From the NCBI GenBank assembly GCA_012862575.1, contig BLSF01000004.1, positions 248,001-312,000 of the forward strand: a stretch of DNA of 64,000 nucleotides, written 5' to 3'. The notes below the pieces were generated by a model, which had not been told where the DNA came from, did not search any database, and was given only the letters and a program-made list of their open reading frames with translations. The position numbers were made by a program, and so were the translations under genes. This DNA is from Parietichytrium sp. I65-24A (lineage: Eukaryota; Sar; Bigyra; Thraustochytrida; Thraustochytriidae). Below, one piece after another: positions 52,069 through 61,916 of this stretch (its first letter is position 1; the number at the start of each line of letters is the position of its first letter).

Positions 52069-53599
52069 TCACCAGAGCTTCATGCTGTTTTCAAGTTGTT
52101 GGAGTGCTTGTGCTTGAGATTTTTCAGGTACCACGAGTTCCTGGCGCTTTCGTAGCCTAAGAACCACAACAACCCGAGTTCATCAACGGTCCGCAGGCAT
52201 TCTCGTGACACCTGTCTTTACTGCCTCGTGGAAATACGGCTAGCTGATACAACACAGCTTACATTTCGCTTTTACACACTCCATTCACAGAACTGAACAG
52301 GGAACTGCGAAAATGAGAATGGATTAGCATGAGGGGAAATGGAACTGCCTATCCGCTGCGCCGTTAAGAAAGGTTTGCCCGGCCATAACTGTGTAAGCTG
52401 CTCTGGTTTCAAACAACAAGTTCCCGGTTTCTTTCCAATTTGTTTTTGATCTTGGGATCCATCCAATTGTGTCTGGGTTACATTACACACGAACGGCATT
52501 AACGGAAGGCACTCTCGCATCAAACAGTGAATGGCGCACCAGATCACTTACGTGAGTTCAGTCAGGGACGTGTTCTCTTCCAATGCAAGAGCAAGTGCCC
52601 GAGCCTCGTGAAAGCCAACTTCGCATTCGTAAAGACTTGGCCAATCAAGAGGGATTTTTCGTCAGTCACGAAGTGCATATACATGCTTCTTTCTAGGCCG
52701 CCAAACCCGCGTCAAAACCACATGTACTTACTCAAGACTAAATAGCGCAGTGTTTCTCCTCAGAGCGCGAGAGATCGCTAAAGTCCCTTCCTCACAAATG
52801 CAATTGTATGCGAATCTGTTCGAATAGAATGTGAGTTGCCTGTTTATCCACCAAGCAAGAGCAAGCGAGTTTGGTGGAGCACGAAACCATTAAACAATTA
52901 AACAATAACAATACCACACGTACCCATGATTAGTTAGCGCTGTATTCTCCTCCAGAGCGCGAGCGATCACCGTGGCCGCTCTGTCTGTAATAAAATTTCT
53001 GAACAGACTATTTAATTAAAAAGAGAAAAAATGGCTAGCCGCAACGCTGGAGAAGTACCGAAAAAGAGGTCTCAATGTCGCACGTACTTCAAATTCTGCA
53101 GGACAGTATTTCTCTTCATTGCGTCACCGATCGCGAAAGCTACTTCATCGCCGATTCCGTTGTCGGAAAGACTATGTATGGTCAGCTACAGAGCACAAGA
53201 TATCTGAGAGGAACTTTTTCCCACCATCGTGAGAAATGCACGTACTCTAGGCACACCACAAAGGTATTCACCTCCAGTGCGCGAGCGATCATCGATGCCC
53301 CTTCCTCGCCCAGTCCGTTGAATCCAAGACTACTCGAAGAGCAATACGATTGTCAATTATAAAGCAAAAGACTCTTCATTCATACTCATTCTGGCTCAGT
53401 GCCCAAAAGAACAGACGTACTCTAGGCTAGAAAGTGCAGAGTTCTTCTCCAACGTGTAAGCAAGCGCCGATGTTCCTTCAGAGGATACATCATTTCCTCG
53501 AAGACTGTTGCAACATTTAACAAACACTCTGCTACTGCTTTCACTGCTCTTCGCTTTCGCATTCTCTCTCTTGCTCTCTCTCTTGCTCTTCCAATGCAT
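52069..53599 (-). CDS. Small LRR protein, one repeat per 84-nt exon (seven exons)
   Basis: A gene rebuilt from splice signals. Exons on the minus strand are 53599-53421, 53329-53246, 53171-53088, 53007-52924, 52815-52732, 52635-52552 and 52156-52069. The five middle exons are each exactly 84 nt, all start one base into a codon and end two bases into one, and each encodes one 28-residue ribonuclease-inhibitor-type LRR. Examples are LGFNGLGEEGASMIARALEV, LSDNGIGDEVAFAIGDAM and LYECEVGFHEARALALALEE. Donors are GTACGT (four) or GTAAGT (two). The last exon gives a charged helix TLRKRQELVVPEKSQAQALQ and ends KLW. The model is 228 residues. The first exon also fits the 84-nt pattern (CAG acceptor at 53507-53505), so the ATG at 53599 may be wrong and further exons may lie upstream. 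LRRs of this class bind proteins; the partner is unknown. Confidence 0.72.
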
Positions 53600-54204
53600 C
53601 ACATTGGATCACTTTGGATCACACTATTACACTATCACACTTCTCGCACACTTCTCTGAGGACTACCTCTCCAGTAGTAGCTATCTACAAAGAAAATTAT
53701 TACTATAGTAGATAGTAGATTGCACCACTGAGATAAGCCTGTTAATTGGTAGCTAGCTTGAAGTAGTATTAACGACTAGTGTAGTTACGATTTTCCTATG
53801 AATAATATCATCATAGTGTACACGTACTATTACGTACTCATAGGACCGATCCCCGTTTGGTACAGATAGAAGGTTGTAGTAGTGCTGCATTGGTAGTGCT
53901 CTGAGGAACACCGTGGATGATCATCTCCTTCGTAACGGAATTGTTAAGACTTCCAATAGCGTACGAGCGAATCGAACGGCCTGCCCTCAGCGAGCCACTC
54001 GTATCTTGAGTCCGCTGCCCACAGATCCCCACACACATACGTACGAATACGTACGCATACGTACGATGCTTTAAAAAAAACTTGCATAACTGAGCATACA
54101 TGCACACACACACAAACAAAGAGGAAGGCACGAAGAGACAGACGCGTTGCAGGTGGTTGGTAGTTGGTTGGCTGGTTGGTTAGTTGGTTGGTTGGTCTCG
54201 GTGC
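53600..54204. other. Divergent spacer, LRR gene to fucosyltransferase
   Basis: 605 bp. It may contain earlier LRR exons: a stretch at 53866-53949 on the minus strand weakly echoes the repeat but lacks a proper donor. TACGTACG and GGTTGG simple repeats lie near 54040-54065 and 54151-54195. Confidence 0.45.
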
Positions 54205-55875
54205 ATGCGTCGAAGGAAGATGGCGCAGCTGCGGGTGGCCAAACTGCAAGTAGCGCTGGTGGCGTGCGCGCTGGCGTCGTTATTAAGCGCATGGTACACT
54301 CTGCGGTACAGTCCCAGAGTGTCCGCGCCTGAGATGCTCCACGAGGACGTGCAGGATGCGGCCCTCGCCAAAAGCAGCAGCTTTCGTCAAGTGAAGGAAG
54401 CGGACAGTGCGAATGCGAGAGCGGTCAATATGATGGGGTTGAGCGGGACGGAGGTGGTGCGCAGATTGATCGAGGAGGACGACGCGGAGGAAATTGCTGC
54501 GGTGAGCGGGTATTTGACGCCGGCAAGAGTGGCGCTGCAGGACAATGGCGCGTCGGAAGAGGTGGCGTTGGACCTCTTGGGGCTGTTTCCGGGGACGAAG
54601 ATGCGCACGGTGGACCTGAGGGAGACGGTGGCGAGGGCAGCGAAGAATGGGGGCGAGCATTTGAAGCTGATGGTGTACGGTTGCAAGGAGCAGTTCAGCT
54701 ACCGGAGGTCCGTGCATGAGTGGTTCGTAACCATCTACGCCACGGAGCTGACGAGAATCACGAAGGGCTTGCTTACCTTTGAGATCGAGGAGGTCCTGGT
54801 GGACGACATCGATACGTCCAAGCCCTTGCAGTTTGGTTTTCGGTCTTTCATCTACTCTGGCACGTGGAAACGCTGCATACAAAATCGTCAGCTCTCGCAG
54901 GCGTTGGAGAATCTTTATACGGCGCAGGCAGAGGTTCCGGTGGAAAAGAAAATGCTCATTAGTGTGCAAATATCTGGCGAGGTGTTTCAAACTTCCAAGT
55001 GCAAACCGAGCGAAACCGACTTTATGCTTGATCGCGTTCGGGGTCGCGTAACTGGCGAGTGCCGAAGCATCCACTACTACCAAGGCCTGCAGTTCGACGG
55101 AAGAAAGGAAGCCTCTTACGACACTGGAAGGCTTTGCGATAGGCACTTGACGCGCAAGGACGTGTGGAAGAACAAAGATCCACAAAAAATCGCACTTTTA
55201 TCTTCCTCTCGCGTCATCAAACGATCTTACCACTTTGGTGACGCCTTGGTGCGCGTTGCGACTTGGGGACTTCTTGTGGAGAAATTTGGGGCCGATAAAG
55301 TTCGTGGAACCAGCTTCATCGATGAGATTAAGGACGCCAACCCCAGCTTCACTCGTCAGAGATGCGTCGGGAATGACCTTGATGCCACAACCTGTAAGAA
55401 CGGCTACAAGTTCACCCTGGATATGGAAAACTCTGCTTTTGACGGGTATATATCGGAGAAGCTATTTGCAGGTTTGCAATCGGACTCAGTGCCGGTTTAT
55501 TTTGGCGACGGGCACGCTTACAAGGTGATGAATACTAAACGATTCATCGACTGCCGCCTGCCGGATGAGACCGTCCAGCGGATCCGCGATCAAAAGGTTG
55601 GCAGACACTTCCTATTTTTACCCGACATTAAGGAGCCCTCATTGGCGCAGATTTACGAAGGTGTGGTTGAATATCTCCGAGATGATCTGGACTTTTGCAT
55701 TAAGAGAATCATGGAGGTGATGGAGGATGACCAGCTTTATGAGTCCATGGTGATGCAACCAGCATTTGTAGACCATGAGGTTGTGTGCAAATATCAGCAG
55801 CCGTACAGAAGCTTTTATACTGCGCGAGACATCGTCACTCTGCTTCATTCGGGCGAGCTGTTGACCAGGTTCTAA
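54205..55875 (+). CDS. GT10 fucosyltransferase-like type II membrane protein
   Basis: A 556-residue protein starting MRRRKMAQLRVAKLQ, with a short basic cytosolic end and one signal-anchor (VALVACALASLLSAWYTL), the layout of a Golgi glycosyltransferase. The stem region is long and acidic to about residue 160. The C-terminal half has the GT10 signature region: YKFTLDMENSAFDGYISEKL followed by SDSVPVYFG, which matches the alpha-1,3-fucosyltransferase pattern (YKFxLxxENS ... YITEK ... PVxxG) that binds GDP-fucose. HFGDALVRVATWGLLVEKFG is in the place of an upstream conserved element. It would add fucose to N-glycans or other glycans in the Golgi. The acceptor is unknown. A TTG further upstream was not used. 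Convergent with the GH114-type gene. Confidence 0.88.
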   Translation: MRRRKMAQLRVAKLQVALVACALASLLSAWYTLRYSPRVSAPEMLHEDVQDAALAKSSSFRQVKEADSANARAVNMMGLSGTEVVRRLIEEDDAEEIAAVSGYLTPARVALQDNGASEEVALDLLGLFPGTKMRTVDLRETVARAAKNGGEHLKLMVYGCKEQFSYRRSVHEWFVTIYATELTRITKGLLTFEIEEVLVDDIDTSKPLQFGFRSFIYSGTWKRCIQNRQLSQALENLYTAQAEVPVEKKMLISVQISGEVFQTSKCKPSETDFMLDRVRGRVTGECRSIHYYQGLQFDGRKEASYDTGRLCDRHLTRKDVWKNKDPQKIALLSSSRVIKRSYHFGDALVRVATWGLLVEKFGADKVRGTSFIDEIKDANPSFTRQRCVGNDLDATTCKNGYKFTLDMENSAFDGYISEKLFAGLQSDSVPVYFGDGHAYKVMNTKRFIDCRLPDETVQRIRDQKVGRHFLFLPDIKEPSLAQIYEGVVEYLRDDLDFCIKRIMEVMEDDQLYESMVMQPAFVDHEVVCKYQQPYRSFYTARDIVTLLHSGELLTRF

Positions 55876-56159
55876 TACTCAGTTTGCTCAAGCACCTTCG
55901 GGCAACCGTAAAATACATACGAGGCGTACCGGTATTCTAGCGAGAGGCTTTTCTAGCTACTAGCCTAGAGGAAGAGACACATAAAGCAACCGCGCGCGTA
56001 TGCAACATAATTTGAGAACCTAACGTTACTTGAAAGGAAAAGGCCGTGTCATTTTTACTATCTTGTGTCTTTTATTAGAAAAATTACGAAATTACTGGTA
56101 CTGTTCACTTTCTTGGGAAAAGAAATATTTAAAAAGCCATGCTCTCGCTTACGTTGAGT

Positions 56160-57902
56160 TTAAACGATCGCAAGCGAAGTTTTGCGGCGCTTGTTGCGGA
56201 GAGCAAAGAACGCACCGAGTGCAACCAGTGCAAGCACCGCCAGAATGATACCTGCAATTGCGCCGCCTCCGATACCATCCTCGTCCTCGTCCTCGTCACC
56301 GTCACTCACGTTCGGCGGCGAGGTAGGGGCAACAGTTGGCCATTTTGTCAAAGAGACGCCCTCGAAACAGTTCGTCCATGAGGAGCCTGCAGAGCACTGG
56401 GCAGTCGAAGCGTCTCCAGTGCAGTATTTGGTGGACACCTTGGCCGTCTCAGAGGCTGTGCAAGAGGTGGTCGAAAATTCGACATTTAACACTGCCTTAT
56501 CCTCGTTGATAAATCCAGTTGTGTAGGCGGAGCAGGTACCATCTGAAATGCAGCCCTGAACAAGCAAAAAGTCGATGCTGTCAGCGTTGGCTTGAGATAC
56601 AGATGGTGCGTGACGAAGTCCGAACGCAAGTCCTTGGGACGCGGTGTATGAAGCCAGCCACTCGACATACTCTTTTGCGTTCGCTGCCACTTCCGTCTTG
56701 GTTACGCCTTGCCCTGAAACGCACGCATCGCTGTCAACGCAGTCCAAGTCGCTGAGTAATACAGCCTTACAACCGTTAGAGAGAGCGAGGTCCAAGAGTG
56801 CGGAAACCGGAGCTTTCAAACTGCTGAGAAGCGCGAGATCCACGTATGGAAAGTTCTGACTGTTCACCACGGAGGTATCAGCGATCAGAGAAGTCCATGT
56901 TGCCGAGTTATAGTTAGATCGGGAGGTTTCAACAGCACCGGCCGAGAAGGAGCACACCACTGTGTGGCCAAGTGCTGTCAGCGAGGTGATTTTGGAGGTG
57001 TCATCCAGATCAACAATTACGACCTGCATGTTACTGTTGTCATCGGATGCGGTGTAAAGACCTGTGAGATCCGCCCATGAAGTTGGATATGCAGGAATGG
57101 TCACCTTTGGCGGGTTCACCACAACGGAAGAGAAGCAATTGGTCCAGGCCTTGTAACATATGTTTCCCGCGGAGCCACTTTCGCTATTCCCTTCGCAATA
57201 CTTAGTGGACATGCCATACGTGGATGCAGTGTTGCACGGATTGGACGGAATATAATACTCCACGTTTGCAATAAGCTTATTTTGTTCGTGGAATGGCTCC
57301 AGGCTGCTGCACTCCGAGTAAAATTGACAGCTCTCATTAATTGTGAAGTCGTAATCCGAAACCAAATCACTGACCAGGTCGAGAGAGTTTTTCAGTGCGA
57401 TTGACAGGCCTAGCTCATGCGCGGTGCTGACTTGCCATTTATTGAAAGCGATCTGAGCCGACTTAGCTAACGCCTCCGTCGTGAGAGAGGCGATATTTTG
57501 CCAGCATTCGTCGTTCTGGTGGCAATCGACATTGTCGGGCTCCACGGCATCACAGCTCTTCGACGCCGCTCTCTCAAAGCGTGTCTTTTGGAGAGACTTG
57601 GTGAGGTCCGAGGTGATGTCCATCCAGGTCTCGTCCCATTCGTCCATCTCTACCACAGCCGTCTTCTTCCATTCTTCCTGATTCGCTGCGCAATCAGACC
57701 GCCAATCTTCAATGGTCCCGACGCTAAAGTAGCACACCACCTTGTGCCCTGCAGCTTTGAGCTCGTTGATTGTGCTCTGTGCCACGTCGAGGTCCACAAT
57801 TACCACGGTGTTACCATCCACTGAGTCTTGGCCGCTGCTCTCGAACCCCCATGCGAGCAGCGCGTACGGCTCGTTCGACGCGAATTTCGTGCGTGAACTC
57901 AT
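56160..57902 (-). CDS. Two-module GH114-type membrane protein
   Basis: A 580-residue protein with two GH114-like (alpha-1,4-polygalactosaminidase type, TM1410) modules and a C-terminal membrane span. Module 1 (about 10-260) has VVIVDLDVAQSTINELKAAG, KVVCYFSVGTIEDWRSD and the acidic loop CDAVEPDNVDCH, the family active-site signature. Module 2 (about 275-510) keeps VVIVDLDD and VVCSFSAGAVETSRS, but its loop is CKAVLLSDLDCVDSD, so it is probably inactive. Each module ends W-T-N-C-F. A Ser/Pro/Asp stalk, the span GGGAIAGIILAVLALVALGA and the tail RNKRRKTSLAIV follow. A type I protein should have a signal peptide, but ATG 57902 gives none. A good 3' splice site (TTTGTCTTCAG ending near 57936) with open frame before the ATG suggests a missing first exon. 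Confidence 0.85.
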   Translation of the reverse strand: MSSRTKFASNEPYALLAWGFESSGQDSVDGNTVVIVDLDVAQSTINELKAAGHKVVCYFSVGTIEDWRSDCAANQEEWKKTAVVEMDEWDETWMDITSDLTKSLQKTRFERAASKSCDAVEPDNVDCHQNDECWQNIASLTTEALAKSAQIAFNKWQVSTAHELGLSIALKNSLDLVSDLVSDYDFTINESCQFYSECSSLEPFHEQNKLIANVEYYIPSNPCNTASTYGMSTKYCEGNSESGSAGNICYKAWTNCFSSVVVNPPKVTIPAYPTSWADLTGLYTASDDNSNMQVVIVDLDDTSKITSLTALGHTVVCSFSAGAVETSRSNYNSATWTSLIADTSVVNSQNFPYVDLALLSSLKAPVSALLDLALSNGCKAVLLSDLDCVDSDACVSGQGVTKTEVAANAKEYVEWLASYTASQGLAFGLRHAPSVSQANADSIDFLLVQGCISDGTCSAYTTGFINEDKAVLNVEFSTTSCTASETAKVSTKYCTGDASTAQCSAGSSWTNCFEGVSLTKWPTVAPTSPPNVSDGDEDEDEDGIGGGAIAGIILAVLALVALGAFFALRNKRRKTSLAIV

Positions 57903-60179
57903 TCTCTCGAGCACCTGGTCACACGGCCACGCCTGAAGACAAAGACACGCGCAAGCAGCCTCCCTCCCTCTCTCCCTTCCTCTTCACGAGATCGGTCTCT
58001 GTCGCTACTATCTGACTCTGAGTTTTGCGCAAGTTACTATTCTGCGACGAGGCCTTTTGGCCTGGGGGACCCCACTCTTCTGCCTGTCTGAGACAGCGTC
58101 TCAAGTCCGTAGCCCGCTTCAGAACACAAATCAGAATCTGGCGCGCTTCTTGATATGGAACGAACGATTGGCCTTGTACTTGTTGTGCTACTTGCCTTTA
58201 TCGGCTGCTGCTTGCCACACGCTACGGTCGGCCGCCTACAGTACCTACTGGACCTGTCAATTGTGCCTTGCTCGCGAGCTCTTAGCTCACGTCCCGGCAG
58301 GTACGAATACTGACTGTGAGTATCTATCTGTGAGTACTCCTCGTATTGTCTCTGCTCATGTTCATGGTCTTTGTGTATCAACTCACTCAATGAATGTGAA
58401 GCAAGTCCAAGTTGACTGTGGACATCATCCATCCCTAGAAGCCTTTTGCTTCCACTTGGCAAGCTGATTGCTGAGAGAAGCGATAAACCTATCACAAGAC
58501 TAACAACAAGGACTTGGACATGGAAATGCGTCGCCGTCCCTCTGCCTTCGCCACATGATAGACAAGTTGATGATGCACAACGCAATGAGAGATCAGTCAG
58601 CTTATGCCTTGAATCTGGACAATCTGGGCAATCTGGAGGCGTCGCGACCTGTCTCTGCTACTCCCCTGTTCTTTTCTCTCTCTTTGTCCTCTCCATCTAT
58701 CTCCATCTGCGCCCAATTGGCTCGGAAGTGACGAAGTGAGGGAGGGCCGCAGCTCTAGCAGACTCCCACGGTCTGTGCTAGTGCACACCTCACGCGCACG
58801 CCGATGCCAAATGCCAAATGCCAATAAGTGCATACAATGCTTATCATGCATGTTATGCATTGGCCAATGAAAGAGATTGATTACGTCGATACATCAGGCA
58901 GGCTTTGAGAGCCTGAGCTTTGGCGCATTTTGGATTTGGGATATTTGGGAGGACGGGAAAGCAAGCCTTTGCAAAGAACAAGAAAGAGAGAGAAAGAAAG
59001 AAAGAGGGAGAGATCATGATCATGATCATGATGATTGTGATCATCAGTGCTGAGGTTGCAAACTGCCTGCACGTGTTGCGCAGGGGGATAGTATGAAAAA
59101 GTGCTCGTGACATAGAATTAAATAGTTAGTTGTGTGACCTTTCGTGCATGAGCAAGAGACAAGTGTGAAACGTGCTCTTGTCACTACCAAAATAGACAAA
59201 GTGCACGGAATGTGCAGGGGAAAGAAAGGGTGTCCACACTCAGCTAGTTTGCCTGCTTTTGCGGCTAAGGATGGCCGAGAAGGCACAGGGACGGACGCCA
59301 ACCGATGCCGTGAATCTACTCGCGCGATATTCAGCAGCCGTGATCCACCGGGTAGGATGGACACGTGGTGTTGCCGTTTATGCGATCTTTATGCGTTTCT
59401 TGATCGCAGTTGTCATACGGCTACGTCCATCATGTATCAACACTGGACCTCCGGGACCAATCCTTTCCATGATGACCCTAAAGATTGCCAGTGAGCGTGC
59501 CGTGTAAATTACTGGTTTTAAGCACAAGTATTTAGCAGTGAAAAAGAATGCGTCAGCTTTTGTGCGAGTAAAGGCAAGTGAGGACCCGATCAAAGTTACA
59601 AAAGCCTTGTTGCGTTTTGATGTTTGACAGTGTGAAGGGCAAGCACAAAAAGCACACCATCTCCTAATACTAAGAGTTCGTGACGTCCGCCAAAGTGGCC
59701 ACTGTATGTTTCTGTGCTGCGGACAATCTTCACGCAAATGACTTTCCAAAGATGTCACTGAAGGCTTGCCTTTCACGCGACCTGAGAATCTTCGTGATTT
59801 TCACATTTTACGTGAATTTAATACTCCATACTGGGTACCGGTACTCAAAGTCAGTAGGTACCATGAAAACTATGGGCGGCTCGAGTCGGCACAACAGGCA
59901 CAACGGCGACGCCACGGCCTAGCCGTCCCTGCTCAACCTACAAGGTCCGGTGCCGGTGCTACTCTAGAGCTGGAGTATGCTGGAGTACTCCAACTGACAG
60001 AGAGATTTTTTCCAAGAGGAATGGCCGGGCCACACGAGATTGTCGAGCAGCGCAGCCGTTCAAAAGGAAGGAGTCTGCTTGTTCACCAATTCAACTGAAA
60101 GGGAGCTTTGATGAAGTTGCTCAAGAAAAAGAACAAGATTTACAAAGTTACAGCTACATTTTCCGAACTGGAATGAATA
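57903..60179. other. Region between the two GH114-type genes
   Basis: 2.3 kb on which no gene is firmly called. It contains a 52-codon frame with a signal peptide at 58155-58313 (plus), an ATCATG repeat near 59013-59045 with GAAA repeats before it, and GC-richer open frames at 59271-59507 and 59742-60098 (plus) that could be exons. Their frames overlap and conflict, so no model is offered. A first exon for the gene at 56160-57902 may lie here. Confidence 0.4.
58155..58313 (+). CDS. Candidate short secreted peptide or signal-peptide exon
   Basis: A 52-codon frame encoding MERTIGLVLVVLLAFIGCC then LPHATVG, a textbook signal peptide with a likely cleavage site, then RLQYLLDLSIVPCSRALSS to a stop. 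A donor-like GGCAG/GTACGA lies near 58300, and an acceptor-like CCCTAG near 58438 would join it to an open frame ending at 58739, which finishes with a hydrophobic segment. Neither the short nor the spliced form is recognised. It could be chance; the quality of the signal peptide is the only strong point. Confidence 0.3.
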   Translation: MERTIGLVLVVLLAFIGCCLPHATVGRLQYLLDLSIVPCSRALSSRPGRYEY

Positions 60180-61916
60180 TTACAACTCAGAGCCGACTTC
60201 ATCCACCATTGATCCTCTTCTTGATCGTCGACGACGACGCCGATACTCTTTATCCTCGTCGTTAGCAGACTCGTGGTCTGACGCTGGCTCTTCTTCCTCC
60301 TCCTCTGCGGCCTCCTCTTCCTCTTCAGGTGGCGCCTCCTCTGGATCCTCCGGGTCTCCCCCACCTTCGATATCGTCATCCTCGTCCTCATCAATGATTT
60401 TTGAGAAGAGGCCAAGATCGACTGGCCCGGACGTGAAGCGAGCCATGACAGCCAATACAAGGAATGTCTGAAGCATTCCAAGCAAAAGATACAACATCAA
60501 GCTGTCGAGGTTGATTTTGACGCCGCTGAAGCAGTTTATCCAAGCGGTGTTACATTGTTCAAGTTGCGAGCTTCCCTCGCAAACTTTACTGGAGACATAG
60601 TCAACGTCAGAGGACAAGCATCGATCGGAGTCAAACTCTACGTTTAGCACAGGCTTATTGCTGCTTGAAAATGATTCATACATTTCACAGTCCCCGCGCG
60701 AAATACACTCGACACCAATGGCTATGTCGAACCCTGCGTCGACCAAAGTCGATGCCAGCGTCGCGACATCTCTCAGTGTCACCAAGAGCGAGCTTGCTGA
60801 AGCTACCGATGCTATCCAGGCATTGAGCTCGATTTGGAGGTCGCGAATCTCTTCGCCAGTTAAACCACTCTCTTGCGAGATTGTCTCGCGACAGCTGGCC
60901 TTCTCAACACAATTCAAGTCGCCAGGATCGATTCCGTCGCAGCCCAGTTCTGCTGCAAGTTTGATTCTTGGTCTTATTGCCTCTTTGATTAAATCAAGGC
61001 TTTGGAGGTTAATCCACGGGTTACCGCGAGCTGAAGTCGAGTTCGGCCCCTCAAGTGACACCGAATCCCACAACGTGGTGTTGGCCAAATAATCAGGTCG
61101 CCACTGCTCGACCACGCCAGCGCTGAAAGAACAGAGGACCAATCTCTCTCCCTGATTCTGTAAAGTCTCGATCTTACTAGGGTTGCCGCTGTCGTGCAAG
61201 TCTACGAGAACCACCTGCATTTGTTCGTAACTCTCCTCTGCTGTGTTGTAGGTGCCCCAAGCTAAATTGGCCCACGCCAAATTCCCATCCGGAAGCGTCG
61301 CCTTGTCAGCTCCTGTTTTGGCAGACAAGGTCGGCAGTGACGACGGCGAGCTCGTATTGGTGTCGGAGACAAGCTGGCTGCCAGAGTCTATGAGGGCGCG
61401 CCCACAAATTGACCCTGTGGTAAAGGTCAAGACCCCGGACCTGGAATTCATCAGCACCAGACTATCTCGAATATCCGACAGATCTTTGCACTCTTTCAAG
61501 CCGTTGACGCTGCCACTTGTGACTTTATACTCCGCAATCGGCGCAAACCCCCCATTCAACGCAGCGTCCAACCCAACGACCACCCTTGATCCTATAAGTG
61601 GATCGTCTTCATCCTCGCCAGCTATGCCGAGACCCAACCACCCAACAGACGCATCCGAGCGAGAATAAGTTAATGTGAAGCGCATCTCAGCGCTGCTTTC
61701 GAACAATTTCCACTCAAGCATGGCCAGTCCGCCGAGAACCATCTGTGACCCGCTTGTGCGCGAGTCTGTGTCGAGGTCCACTACGTCGGACCTTGCTCCG
61801 ATCGAGCCGAGTTCATCGTGCAAGCCGCGAAGAATGATCACAGAAAGCCGCCCCTCGCTCGTCCCCGCGAGCGTCGCAAAGCCCAGCGCAGCGGTGGCCA
61901 ATAGCTTTCGCAACAT
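60180..61916 (-). CDS. DOMON-like plus GH114-type membrane protein
   Basis: A 578-residue protein starting MLRKLLATAALGFATLAG, a clear signal peptide; the longer frame begins at TTG. Residues about 50-160 look like a DOMON domain (LEWKLFESSAEMRFTLTY, GWLGLGIAG, GSRVVVGLD), a beta-sandwich that often binds heme or sugar. A GH114-like module follows (about 205-450): MQVVLVDLHD, RLVLCSFSAGVVEQWRPD, and the active-site loop altered to CDGIDPGDLNCVE. It ends with AWINCFSGVKIN, the same close as the modules of its neighbour. Then come a hydrophobic span (LMLYLLLGMLQTFLVLAVMA) and a long acidic tail rich in Glu/Asp finishing with RRRRRRSRRGS. The altered loop suggests weak or lost hydrolase activity. 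It may bind surface or wall galactosaminoglycan; that is inference. Confidence 0.85.
   Translation of the reverse strand: MLRKLLATAALGFATLAGTSEGRLSVIILRGLHDELGSIGARSDVVDLDTDSRTSGSQMVLGGLAMLEWKLFESSAEMRFTLTYSRSDASVGWLGLGIAGEDEDDPLIGSRVVVGLDAALNGGFAPIAEYKVTSGSVNGLKECKDLSDIRDSLVLMNSRSGVLTFTTGSICGRALIDSGSQLVSDTNTSSPSSLPTLSAKTGADKATLPDGNLAWANLAWGTYNTAEESYEQMQVVLVDLHDSGNPSKIETLQNQGERLVLCSFSAGVVEQWRPDYLANTTLWDSVSLEGPNSTSARGNPWINLQSLDLIKEAIRPRIKLAAELGCDGIDPGDLNCVEKASCRETISQESGLTGEEIRDLQIELNAWIASVASASSLLVTLRDVATLASTLVDAGFDIAIGVECISRGDCEMYESFSSSNKPVLNVEFDSDRCLSSDVDYVSSKVCEGSSQLEQCNTAWINCFSGVKINLDSLMLYLLLGMLQTFLVLAVMARFTSGPVDLGLFSKIIDEDEDDDIEGGGDPEDPEEAPPEEEEEAAEEEEEEPASDHESANDEDKEYRRRRRRSRRGSMVDEVGSEL

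Noticed and set aside
52259-52304. Alternative last exon of the LRR gene after a TTTTCGCAG acceptor
   Set aside because: It keeps frame for 15 codons, but the exon at 52156-52069 has a better polypyrimidine tract and a clearly protein-like charged helix. It may be an alternative splice end.
58037-58585. 182-codon minus-strand frame with a hydrophobic stretch (VLVVSLVIGLSLLSAISL)
   Set aside because: It begins at TTG with no ATG before the hydrophobic part and has no link to the GH114-type gene by a sound splice pair.
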